Assembly: GCA_021806565.1 (NCBI GenBank)
Contig: JAJZXK010000026.1
Span: forward strand, 1 to 38,329
DNA from: Bacillota bacterium
Lineage (GTDB): Bacteria; Bacillota; Sulfobacillia; RBS10-35; JAJYVN01
Direction: 5' to 3'
Length of the DNA stretch: 38,329 nt
Positions 7,753 through 15,871 of the stretch are shown one piece after another. Below the pieces are notes generated by a model. That model made no database searches. It had not been told where the DNA came from and was given only the letters and a program-made list of their open reading frames with translations. The translations under genes and the position numbers were made by a program. How positions within the stretch are numbered: the first letter of the stretch is position 1; each line of letters begins with the position of its first letter.

Positions 7753-9183
7753 TCACCCTTTGGCGCGCGACGCCGCCGCACCTGCCGCGGCCTGGGCGGC
7801 GCCGCGCTGCAGGCTGTCGGCGGCGCGGGTGGCGGTCGCGAAGCTGGCCGCGACCGACCCCTGAGGCTGGACGAGCAGCCGCCGGAGCGCCGTCGCGATC
7901 GCCTCGCGCGTCAGGGCGTCGGCATGGGCGAAACGCTCGCCCCCCGGCGGCAGCGCCTGCACCCCGGACGGCAGGGCGAACGCATCCAGGTGCTTTCCGG
8001 CCAGGGCCGGGACCGCGGCGCGCAGTTGCGTCAGCCACACGTTCCAAAGGCCCAGCACGCCCGGGGGACGCAGGGCCGCGGTCGCCATGGACTGTTGCCA
8101 GGCCGACCGCGTGCATAGCCAGCGCACCAGCGCCCATGCGGCGCCGGTTTGCCGGCTGCGCGCGCTGACGCCGAAGGCTCGGATCCCGGTGGAGGTGTAG
8201 CGGCCGGCCGGCCAGCGCGGCAGCGGAACAAAGTCCCATTGCAGGTGGGTCCAGGCGGCCGCGAAGCGGACGGCGTCGCCCGCCGAAGCCGTCGGCGCGA
8301 CCTGCAGTCCGGCGGCGAACGACTGCCGGGCGGCCCGCCCGGGCTGGGCGGCACCGCTACGCAGCAGTCCGTAGACGAACCGGCCCGCCGCGAGGGCACC
8401 CGCGCTGCCCAGACCGCAGCGCTGCGGGTCGGCCGGGTCGACGAGCGCGCCGCCGAATCCCTGGAGATAACAGGCCGCCGGGATGCCGGCCGCAAAGAGG
8501 ATCGTCGTCCCGAAGCGGTGCTTGCCGCCGCCGACCGCAGCGGCGGCGCGGGCCGCCAACTGGGCGTAAGCCCGCCAGTCCCAGTCCGCGGCCGGGGCGG
8601 AGAGCCGCAGCGTGCGCAACAGCCCGAGGTTCACGGCGACGGCTGCCGTATCCAGGCCGCTGGGCAGGGCGAACAACCCGGCGGGCGTCGCCAGGGCCGC
8701 CAGTTGACCGGCGCAGAGCCCACTCAGATCCACCCGCTCCGCCTGCACATAGCCCTGCAGGTCGGCGAGCAGCCCGGCCGAAAGCCAGGATTCCAGGGCG
8801 CCGCCGCCGGCGCGCAACGCGACCACGTCCGGCCCCTTGCCCGACCGCACCGCCGCGAGCGCGTCGGCACGGCCCGGGTCGATCTCCAGGCGTATACCCC
8901 GGTTGGACGCCAGAAACGGGGCCGCCGCCGCCAGGGCCCGCTGCACCAGCGAACCCGACGCCGTTCCCGCGCCCCCGCCGAAGGGCTGCCAGCGCAGCAC
9001 CGTCACAGGGGCCGACGCTGCTGGCCTGGAGCGGGAAGCGACCTGAACGCGCACGCCGGAACCGATGCGCCCGCAGGCCGTGATGCCCGCCGCGCCGCCG
9101 GCCACCGCCGCGAGCACGGCCCGGCGGCGCAGCGCGGGAGACGGTCGATCCGCGCCCAGAAGTCCCACCGTTCCTCTCTTCAT
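7753..9183 (-). CDS. Extracellular solute-binding lipoprotein 1
   Basis: A 476-residue exported protein resembling the substrate-binding subunits of carbohydrate ABC importers. The N-terminus has an RRR motif (19-21), a hydrophobic segment and a lipobox ITAC with Cys37, so a Tat-type lipoprotein signal is likely. Mature features include VLRWQPFGGG and the block YTSTGIRAFGVSARSRQTGA, followed by AWALVRWLC, the end-of-domain signature shared with the three other binding proteins in this window. It lacks their C-terminal MFAAGR-like tag. The ATG at 9183 overlaps the stop of the IS607 relic (ATGA); a GTG at 9168 preceded by AGAGGAACG is an alternative start. The aminotransferase gene follows after 36 bases. 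No permease or ATPase gene is nearby, so the cognate transporter is unknown. Confidence 0.83.
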   Translation of the reverse strand: MKRGTVGLLGADRPSPALRRRAVLAAVAGGAAGITACGRIGSGVRVQVASRSRPAASAPVTVLRWQPFGGGAGTASGSLVQRALAAAAPFLASNRGIRLEIDPGRADALAAVRSGKGPDVVALRAGGGALESWLSAGLLADLQGYVQAERVDLSGLCAGQLAALATPAGLFALPSGLDTAAVAVNLGLLRTLRLSAPAADWDWRAYAQLAARAAAAVGGGKHRFGTTILFAAGIPAACYLQGFGGALVDPADPQRCGLGSAGALAAGRFVYGLLRSGAAQPGRAARQSFAAGLQVAPTASAGDAVRFAAAWTHLQWDFVPLPRWPAGRYTSTGIRAFGVSARSRQTGAAWALVRWLCTRSAWQQSMATAALRPPGVLGLWNVWLTQLRAAVPALAGKHLDAFALPSGVQALPPGGERFAHADALTREAIATALRRLLVQPQGSVAASFATATRAADSLQRGAAQAAAGAAASRAKG

Positions 9184-9893
9184 AGCCTTTTGTTTCCGGC
9201 CGCTGGCGCGGTCAGTTTCCTGCTTGGAGATTCCTGCTTCGTTGCGGCTGGTTTCGCCAGGCCGTTCTTCTGGCCAGAGCCCTCCGCTCCACAGGCGTTT
9301 TGTGTCTCCGGGGAACTCCCGGCGACAAGCGCCGCGAGGTTCCGCGCCGCGTTGAGGTCCCGGTCGATCACCACTGCGCACGTCTCGCACCGCAAGACGC
9401 GTTCCGACCGTGGCATGGCATCCTTGGCGGCGCCACAGACCGAGCACGTCTTTGTAAACGGGCAAGAGCGTGGCGCGACCACCAGCCGTGACCCATACCA
9501 AGTGGTCTTGTACGCCAGCATCCGCCGGAACTCGCCCCATCCAGCGTCCGCGATGGACCGCGCCAGCGAGTGGTTGCGGATCATGCCACGCACCGCAAGG
9601 TCCTCGACCACGATGACCGACTTGGTTTTCGTCAGGTAGGTGGTCGCCGCTTTCAGTGCCTTCTCGGCCCGATTTCGGGCCAACCGGCGCCCATACAACT
9701 GTGCGCACATGCTGGTCAACACGTCGATCATGTCTTGCACCACGTCGTCCTTGGTCTCTTGCGGATCGACCACAACAAGGCGTCCGCCCTGGGCGGCACG
9801 CGCAGCCTCGACATGTTCGGCACCAAACCGCATAAGTCGATCTCGATGCTCGACGGCCACCATGGCGACGGAGGGGTCCGCCAGCACCTTCAT
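9180..9893 (-). pseudogene. IS607 relic: C-terminal half of serine recombinase TnpA fused in frame to C-terminal half of TnpB
   Basis: The 237-residue open frame combines two transposon proteins. Residues 1 to about 80 match the C-terminal part of an IS607-type serine recombinase (AVEHRDRLMRFG, VVVDPQETKDDVVQDMIDVL, LYGRRLARNRAEKAL). From about residue 84 it is the C-terminal part of TnpB, the RNA-guided nuclease ancestor of Cas12: SVIVVEDLAVRGM with the RuvC-II Glu98, a zinc ribbon C150-x2-C153 and C169-x2-C172, and the RuvC-III Asp177 in DRDLNAARNL. The N-terminal part of TnpB, including RuvC-I Asp and the RNA-binding regions, is missing. An internal deletion joining the two genes is the simplest explanation. 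The frame is intact but neither activity should survive. It ends exactly where the lipoprotein gene begins. Confidence 0.85.
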
Positions 9894-10129
9894 GAGAGCC
9901 CACCTCCGTTACCGTGCGCACCACGGAGTAGCCTTTGCGCGTCACGAACTCGACGCACACGCACACGCGCATAGACCGCCACCCCGGTTGGCTCCTCCTT
10001 CGGGGGCTTCAAGATGATGGTGCCTGTGGGCAACTGCTCTGCTGGCACAGGCAATTTGCCATCGCGATACATTCGCCACGCGGCGTGGTAGCTGATGCCT
10101 TGCTCCTTCGCCCGTGCGCTCTGTTTCAT
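9890..10129 (-). pseudogene. N-terminal part of IS607-type recombinase TnpA, disrupted
   Basis: The 79-residue frame begins with the MerR-like helix-turn-helix of IS607 TnpA (AKEQGISYHAAWRMYRDGKL, residues 7-26), continues to GVAVYARV at the start of the resolvase domain, and then leaves frame. A second frame from about 9955 to 9900 encodes FVTRKGYSVVRTVTEVGS, the next recognisable block of TnpA, and a third starts at 9893 with MKVLADPS. Two short deletions therefore removed the catalytic Ser region after YARV and the segment after TEVGS. Recombinase activity should be lost. The upstream ATG at 10129 is probably the original start. Base composition upstream (10130-10170) is more AT-rich than the chromosome around it, which fits foreign DNA. 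Confidence 0.8.
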
Positions 10130-10544
10130 GCCTACGGTATATCACAGGCGCTGATATCTGTAGATATTACCGGTCAACCGTTAACACCCCCCATGGGCCG
10201 GCAGGGACATCTGCCCGCCCATCCGACCGAAACCCGACGCTCCCGTCCAGCACAGACGGCGCTGCCGGCCCCGCGGTTCGCTACGGCCGCCCGACGGGCA
10301 TCCTCCGGCCGGCCGCATCGCCCACAGCGTACCGGAGGTGGGCCGCCTCTGACGAACCGGACTCCCCGGTCGAGGCCGCGCGCCCTGCGGGTCTGTCAGC
10401 CTGCACTAGGAGGTGCGGCGGCCGGTGCATGCCCCCGGCCGGGGGTGAACGCGTCCGAGGACGGGGATGGGGATGGGAGCGGGAAACGGCGGGTCGCCAC
10501 CGATTGGGGGGCGGTACACCGGCCGCGCACCGCCACGGCCGGAC
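10130..10544. other. Intergenic stretch with an AT-rich palindrome, probable left flank of the IS607 relic
   Basis: No convincing gene is visible. The first 50 bases are unusually AT-rich for the window and contain the palindrome at 10154-10167. Beyond about 10200 the sequence returns to local GC content; open frames there are out-of-frame extensions. The outer boundary of the insertion sequence cannot be fixed because IS607 elements have no long inverted repeats and make no target duplication. Confidence 0.5.
10154..10167. repeat. Palindrome ATATCT-GT-AGATAT
   Basis: A perfect six-base inverted repeat with a two-base spacer lies 25 bases upstream of the tnpA start, in an AT-rich island. Such a site could be the end structure or recombinase/operator binding site of the IS607 element, but this is inferred from position only. 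Confidence 0.4.
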
Positions 10545-11939
10545 CTAGCCGCGGCCGGCGGCGAACATACTGGACAGCCGCTGATCCGACCGCCGCTGCC
10601 GCGCGATGAGCCGCGCGCCGTCCGGTGGCGGGTGCCGCCGCGCCTCGGCCTGGAGCGCGTCGACCTGCTTGGCCACCGCCGGCAGCACCACCGCCGGGTC
10701 CGCCTGCTGGCGGCCGATCTGGTCGAACACACCGTTGATCATCGCCATGGCGTTTTCCGGCGCGTACTTGAAAGCCCGACCCGCCCGTCCCCAACGCGCC
10801 GCAGACTCCGCATACCAATGCAGGCCGCGACCGCGGAAGCCTGGCACCACCGCCTCCATCACCGCCGTCATCTCGGGCCACAGGGCCAGGATGCTGGGCG
10901 GCTTGAGCAACACGCGCATCCCGTAGCGCTGGAACGCCGGATCGACCGCCAGATAGTGCAGCAGGGCCCAGGCGGCCTCCGGCGCGCGGCTCTGGGCGGA
11001 GATCGCATAGCCCTCGCTACCCATCCAGGAGAGGCGGCCCGCCGGATACTCCGGTATGGGCAGGAACGCCCAGCGGCCGGATCCCCAAAGCTGCGCATCG
11101 CGCAGCAGGTGGTTGTTGCGGTTCTCGACGAACGTCGCCGCCCACGGCGTGGCGAGCGGCGCCCCGATCCCGGTCGCGACCCCGGAGGCGAACAGATCCT
11201 GCCACCAACGGACGCCGCGGACCACCGCCCGCCCACCCAGCAGACACCGCGTGCGCGACGCATCCATGACGCGGCCGCCGAAGATCTCCAGCGCAAAGTC
11301 GGCATTGGGCAGGGGTCCGCTGGATCGGTATGGGACACCGCGATACACGGGGCAGAAGCCGTAGTGGTGGCGACCAGCCGCATCCCACGTCGCCGCCCGG
11401 AACAGCCGTTCCGCCTCGGCGATCGTCCACCCGGGATCCGGGTGTGGGATGCCGCGCGCATCCAGATCCGCGAGGTTGACCGCGATGACGGCCACGTTCA
11501 GGTAGTTGGGCAGAAACCACAGTCCGGCGGCCGTCTCAAACTGGCGCATTTGTCCAGCCGACCAGGTGGACATGGGGATGTTGTCCCGCGCCAGCTTCGA
11601 ACGCAGATCGGCCACCAGGCCGCTGGACGTGATGTAGGGCACGATGTCGAACTCGCTGAAGACGTCCGGCGCCGTACCCGCCAGCAACTGCGGGATCGCC
11701 CTGCCGCCGTCCACGGGGCCGACCACCTCGACGCGCAGCCCGCGGTGGCTGCGCTCGAACGCGGCCAAGGGCGTCCGGACGAAGGTCTGCCACCGCGGAC
11801 CGGCCGCAAGCCACCCGGCCCACGGGGCGAAGTGCAGCACCGTCTCCTGGGCCTGAGCCGCCGGCCGACCGGCGCGTGCACAGCCCGACAGCAACGCCAA
11901 TCCCGCCACGGACATGGCGGATCGCCGCGTGAGCCGCAC
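10545..11939 (-). CDS. Extracellular solute-binding lipoprotein 2
   Basis: A 464-residue exported protein of the carbohydrate ABC solute-binding type. The GTG start at 11939 is well supported by AGGAGGGG six bases upstream. The signal has RR at 5-6 and a lipobox LLSGC with Cys20. Mature blocks shared with the other binding proteins here are RDNIPMSTWSAGQM, HPDPGWTIAEAERLF and SEGYAISAQSRAPEAAWALL, and the C-terminus RLSSMFAAGRG is nearly identical to that of lipoprotein 3. It is divergent from the propeller lipoprotein gene, with about 275 bases between the starts. No transporter membrane genes are adjacent. Its ligand is unknown; sugars or sugar derivatives are likely from the neighbourhood. 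Confidence 0.87.
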   Translation of the reverse strand: MRLTRRSAMSVAGLALLSGCARAGRPAAQAQETVLHFAPWAGWLAAGPRWQTFVRTPLAAFERSHRGLRVEVVGPVDGGRAIPQLLAGTAPDVFSEFDIVPYITSSGLVADLRSKLARDNIPMSTWSAGQMRQFETAAGLWFLPNYLNVAVIAVNLADLDARGIPHPDPGWTIAEAERLFRAATWDAAGRHHYGFCPVYRGVPYRSSGPLPNADFALEIFGGRVMDASRTRCLLGGRAVVRGVRWWQDLFASGVATGIGAPLATPWAATFVENRNNHLLRDAQLWGSGRWAFLPIPEYPAGRLSWMGSEGYAISAQSRAPEAAWALLHYLAVDPAFQRYGMRVLLKPPSILALWPEMTAVMEAVVPGFRGRGLHWYAESAARWGRAGRAFKYAPENAMAMINGVFDQIGRQQADPAVVLPAVAKQVDALQAEARRHPPPDGARLIARQRRSDQRLSSMFAAGRG

Positions 11940-12213
11940 TGCAAACCCCTCCTGCGTCCAACGGCCTCTGCGTTGGTGCCACGGGTTCGACGGATGGCGG
12001 CGGGGCGGGCGCGGGTTGATATCCCCCCCATGGCGTATGGACTTCCCCCCCGCCCGGCCGCGGCCTCCCGCCGGAAGACCGGACGATCCGCACACGTACC
12101 AAGGCGGGGGCGTCGCCGCGGCCCCCCTCGGGCCCGGAACCGCGCGCAGCGCTGCACCGTCCAACCGCGCGGGCGGGTACCACCAGGACGGCGGCGCCGC
12201 AGCCCGGTCCCAG

Positions 12214-14400
12214 ATGCGCATCCTTGCATCGATTCGCGCCCATGTGGCCAAAGGGGTGGTCGCCTCGAACGCGCGCAAGGCCTGGCTCCCACTCATCCTC
12301 ACCCTGGCGCTGGCGGGATGCGGTGGCCGGCCCGCAAGCCCGTCCGGGTCGGCCGCCTCAGGCACCGGATCGAATACCTCCACCTCGTCGGCGTCGGCGT
12401 CCGGCTCGTCGGCGGCATCGGCGGCGACCGGGTCTGAGGCACCACCCCGCGTGACCTCAAGCCACGTCGCGACGCTGAGCTCCCTTGCCGGCGCCCCGCC
12501 GACCACACTTTCGGCCGTGTCGTTCCTCAACGCCCAAGACGGTTGGCTGGGTGCCACCGGCCGCGTCGGCGTGACGGCCGATGGCGGCAGTCGCTGGTCC
12601 TGGCACCCCATCCAGGGGGTCGTGGTCGATAGCTTCAGCTTCGCCCAGGCCCGCGTCGGGTGGCTTGGCGGCCGGACGGCGGCCTGTCAGGCGGGCCCGT
12701 CCAAGGCCAGCGGCTGTGCGGATGTCCTGGCGCGGACCACCGACGGCGGGGCGCAATGGTCGGTCCAAAAGACAGTCCCCTGCGGCCTCCAGCCGGTGTG
12801 CGCCGGACCGACCGTGCACTTCGCCGACGCACGCCGCGGCTGGGCACTGGTCGACTGCCAAGCCGCGGGCGCCGGGGGCCGTCCGTGCCGGACCCTCTTG
12901 GCGACCACCGACGCGGGGAGCACCTGGACCCAGGCGCACCTTCCCGCGGGGTTCATGGCCACCGGCCTGGATGTGGTCAGCTCGCGGGAGGTGTGGTTGG
13001 CGGGGGTCCAGTGCGGCGCCTCCGCCCAGGGCCCTGGCGTCTGTCCGACAGCGCTCGAACACACGAGCGACGGCGGGCGGACATGGTCCGCCGCCGGCCT
13101 GCCTGGGAAGCTGACCGGAGGCGGCCAGATCTCCTTTGCCACGGCGTCCGACGGGTGGCTGCTTCCGTCCCCCGCCGCGGTCTGCACCATGGGCGGCTGC
13201 TGGCTGCCGCTGTATGCCACCACCGACGGCGGCCGTACCTGGACCAAGCTGGCCAGCAGCTACCAGCATTCGGGTTTCCAGGGCAGCCCCCAATTCGTGA
13301 ACGCCACCACCGGCTTCATCCCGATCCAGGCGGGTGCCGGCATCGGGGTGGGCGGCGTGGCACGCACCACCGACGGCGGGCGCACCTGGTCCAGCGTGGG
13401 GGGGGCCCGCCGCTGGAGCATCGCTTCCTTATCGGCGGTCAGCCCCCGCGACGTGTGGGCCATCGGCGGGATAGGCGTTTCTCCCGCCACTGGGCGATTC
13501 CGGTCCGGGTTCCTGGTCCATTCCAGCGACGGCGGGCGCACTTGGCGGCAGCAGTTACCGGTGGCACGCCCCCAGCAGGCGATCGACTTCCTGAACCGGA
13601 CCACGGGCTTCGGCCTGGGGACGGCCTCCGATCCGGGCGCGGTGCTGTCGACCGGCGACGGTGGCGCGACCTGGCGCGAGGTCGCCAGCTTGGCCGCCAC
13701 CCACGCGTGGTTATCCGGGGTCAGTTTCGCCAACCGCCACACCGGCTGGGCCGCGGGCTTGCAGGCCGGCGCCAAGCCGTTCGCTTGCTGCAAACCGCTA
13801 CTGCTGCGAACGCTGGACGGCGGCCGCACCTGGAAGGCGGTCGGCCGGCGCACGCGCACCGTTCTGGGCCTGCGCCTGTTCTCCCCCAGGTCCGGCGTGA
13901 TCGTGAGCAGCAAGGGTGCCGAGACCGGTGGACCGGCCGTTGTGCAGGCGACGGCAGACGGCGGCCGCACCTGGACGGCACGCGGGCCGGTCCCGACCGG
14001 CCAGCAACTGATCGGCGTCGGCTTCGCCAGCCCGAACGCCGGCTGGGCACTGACCTTCCGCACGGCCAAGGCCAAAGGATCGGAACCCAGCTACCAACTG
14101 GAACGGACGCTCGACGGTGGCCGGCAGTGGGCGCCGGCGGCCACCCTGCCCTTCGGCGAGGGGGCGACGTCCATCTTCACCGGCCGGAGCCGCGGCGTCT
14201 GGGTGCTCCAACCGCAACCGGGAGGGCAAAGCACCATGCTGTTGCACACGAGCGGCAGCGGTGGCTGGCAGCGGTGGCGTGTCGGGCTGGCCGACATCGG
14301 CGGCGCGGACTTCGGCGTGCGCGGGTCCGCCTGGCTGTTGACGCCCCGCGGCCTTTGGCATTCCGCCGACGGCGGGGCCCACTGGACCCAAATCGCTTAG
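12214..14400 (+). CDS. Multi-repeat beta-propeller lipoprotein (BNR/Asp-box, YCF48-like)
   Basis: A secreted lipoprotein of about 728 residues. The N-terminus has a hydrophobic segment ending in LALAGC (lipobox Cys36), followed by a Ser/Ala/Thr-rich linker of about 50 residues. The rest is made of repeats carrying Asp-box motifs such as TTDGGRTW, SSDGGRTW and TADGGRTW; I count about 12 between residues 105 and 725, enough for two propeller domains. Proteins of this kind include the photosystem II assembly factor YCF48 and sialidase-like or sortilin-like propellers; no catalytic sialidase residues are evident, so binding or assembly is more likely than hydrolysis. The start is uncertain: ATG at 12214 lacks a clear ribosome site, and GTG at 12244 would still keep the signal peptide. 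It is divergent from lipoprotein 2. Confidence 0.83.
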   Translation: MRILASIRAHVAKGVVASNARKAWLPLILTLALAGCGGRPASPSGSAASGTGSNTSTSSASASGSSAASAATGSEAPPRVTSSHVATLSSLAGAPPTTLSAVSFLNAQDGWLGATGRVGVTADGGSRWSWHPIQGVVVDSFSFAQARVGWLGGRTAACQAGPSKASGCADVLARTTDGGAQWSVQKTVPCGLQPVCAGPTVHFADARRGWALVDCQAAGAGGRPCRTLLATTDAGSTWTQAHLPAGFMATGLDVVSSREVWLAGVQCGASAQGPGVCPTALEHTSDGGRTWSAAGLPGKLTGGGQISFATASDGWLLPSPAAVCTMGGCWLPLYATTDGGRTWTKLASSYQHSGFQGSPQFVNATTGFIPIQAGAGIGVGGVARTTDGGRTWSSVGGARRWSIASLSAVSPRDVWAIGGIGVSPATGRFRSGFLVHSSDGGRTWRQQLPVARPQQAIDFLNRTTGFGLGTASDPGAVLSTGDGGATWREVASLAATHAWLSGVSFANRHTGWAAGLQAGAKPFACCKPLLLRTLDGGRTWKAVGRRTRTVLGLRLFSPRSGVIVSSKGAETGGPAVVQATADGGRTWTARGPVPTGQQLIGVGFASPNAGWALTFRTAKAKGSEPSYQLERTLDGGRQWAPAATLPFGEGATSIFTGRSRGVWVLQPQPGGQSTMLLHTSGSGGWQRWRVGLADIGGADFGVRGSAWLLTPRGLWHSADGGAHWTQIA

Positions 14401-14979
14401 GCCGAAATCAGCCCCCGCAGCTTCTACGTGTGCCGCGCCAGCCGCTTCATCCGAGCAGCGACCCGCAGGCGTCGGACGATCCTGCACCGCGCCCAGGCTC
14501 TCAGCCGCATGCGGTCGTCGAAAGCGAATACACCGGCCCGAGCGGCCGCCCACTTTCCCGTCGACGGTGAAGCCCGCTCTGCACGCCAACCCTTGGGGCT
14601 GAACCGCCCCACGGCCAAAGCCGGGGGGTTCTGGACGTATCCGGCCCCTGGTCCAAAATCCTTTCGCCACGCGTAACCCTTAGCACCGAGAGGAACGTGC
14701 TCCGCCGGATCCCGCGCGGCCGCGGACCGAAGGCCAGCCACCAACGGTACCACGCGGGCTGCCCCGGTCCCATGCTCCACCTCTCTCCACGAACACAGTC
14801 CAAGCCGCCTCGGTCACAAACTCCAGCCGTTCCAAGGGTGGGCCCGTTCGGCCAGCGACGCCAGCCGCCCATTTGGCGTGCGGCACCACGGTGCCCCCGC
14901 TGTATCCTGCGGCAACCAAAGCCGTGGACGGACAGCCGCAGCCGCGATTCAGGCGGAAGGACCGAGGGTCGGCCGTGGA
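14401..14979. other. Intergenic stretch without a recognised gene
   Basis: This 579-base gap lies between the propeller gene and the first PhyH gene. A minus-strand frame at 14501-14773 (about 90 residues beginning MGPGQPAWYRWW) has a purine-rich GGAGAGAGGTGGAG before its ATG, but its composition is Arg/Pro-rich and I recognise nothing in it. Another frame at 14424-14780 overlaps it. I see no RNA gene, terminator with a T-run, or repeat. Confidence 0.4.
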
Positions 14980-15765
14980 TCAGGCGGAGTAGATCACCGG
15001 GCAGTAAGCCGGGTCGTCGATGAAGGAGGTCAGGCCCTGGCGCCGGTCCGCCACCGGTCTGGAGCGCTCCGTGCGCAGATGGATGGCGAAGCTGCGGCGC
15101 GGCAGCCCGGAGCGGTTGGGACCGCTGCCGTGCAGCGTCAACTGGTCGTGGAAGCTCACCCCGCCCGGCGGCAGGGTCGCCTCGATCTCCTCCCACCGCT
15201 CACCGCTCGGAATGACGACCTGCTCTCCCTGGCGCCGGAAGTCCTCGGTGAAGAAGTTCCCCTGGTCCAGCAGGCCCCAGCGGTGCGAGCCCCGCACGTG
15301 CCGCACCGGCCCCGCTTCAGAAGTCACATCGCTCAACGCCACCCAGGCGGTGAACAAGTGGCTGGACGCCTCCCACTGCTGCCAGTACTGCCGGTCCTGG
15401 TGCCAGCCGACGTGCGGACTGTCGCCATCGCCGCTGCCGGCAGAAGGCTTGACCAGCATCTGCACCCACCACACCTGCACCCAGGAGGCTCCGGTGACGT
15501 CCGCGGCCAGCCTCCCCAGGGCGGGGTGGCGGATCAGGTCCATGATCCTCCGGTCGGCCACCTGCGGCATCTCGATCTTGACCAGCTTCTGCGGGGCGTC
15601 ACCCGGTTTCCAAAACGACGGTTGCGGAGGGACGCCGGTCTCATACTCGCCCCGCATGAGCGCGTCCATCCCGGCGACGGCCCGGGCCACCACGCCGGCC
15701 GGGACGGCGGGCTCGCGGCACAGACAGACGCCGTCTTGCTCATACCGCTCGCGCAACGTCTCCAC
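14980..15765 (-). CDS. Phytanoyl-CoA dioxygenase (PhyH) family protein 1
   Basis: A 261-residue cytosolic Fe(II)/2-oxoglutarate-dependent dioxygenase-like protein. The iron ligands are visible as His122-x-Asp124 in GWHQDRQYW and His212 in LTLHGSGPN, and the 2-oxoglutarate-binding Arg follows at 223/224 in LPRRSFAIH. The double-stranded beta-helix is framed by FTAWVALSDV and PPGGVSFHDQ. The start given is a GTG at 15765, with a GGAGG about 13 bases away; a TTG at 15756 has a closer GGAG. It lies 106 bases downstream of the second PhyH gene in the same direction. Bacterial PhyH enzymes act on many substrates (phosphonates, ectoine, secondary metabolites, modified sugars); no neighbour settles which. 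Confidence 0.86.
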   Translation of the reverse strand: METLRERYEQDGVCLCREPAVPAGVVARAVAGMDALMRGEYETGVPPQPSFWKPGDAPQKLVKIEMPQVADRRIMDLIRHPALGRLAADVTGASWVQVWWVQMLVKPSAGSGDGDSPHVGWHQDRQYWQQWEASSHLFTAWVALSDVTSEAGPVRHVRGSHRWGLLDQGNFFTEDFRRQGEQVVIPSGERWEEIEATLPPGGVSFHDQLTLHGSGPNRSGLPRRSFAIHLRTERSRPVADRRQGLTSFIDDPAYCPVIYSA

Positions 15766-15871
15766 CCACGACCACCGGCCTCCACTCCTTGCGCGCCTCG
15801 CACCGCGACCCGTCCCGTTCCACCCGGCCCGGGGCGCACCGGACGATCACGGCCGGGGGACGCGCGGGCCT

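Noticed and set aside
6193-8118. 641-codon plus-strand open frame
   Set aside because: Antisense to the aminotransferase and glycosylase genes; no recognisable domain.
14501-14773. Small minus-strand frame with a purine-rich site before its ATG
   Set aside because: Unrecognised, Arg/Pro-rich, and overlaps an equally open frame; not enough to call a gene.
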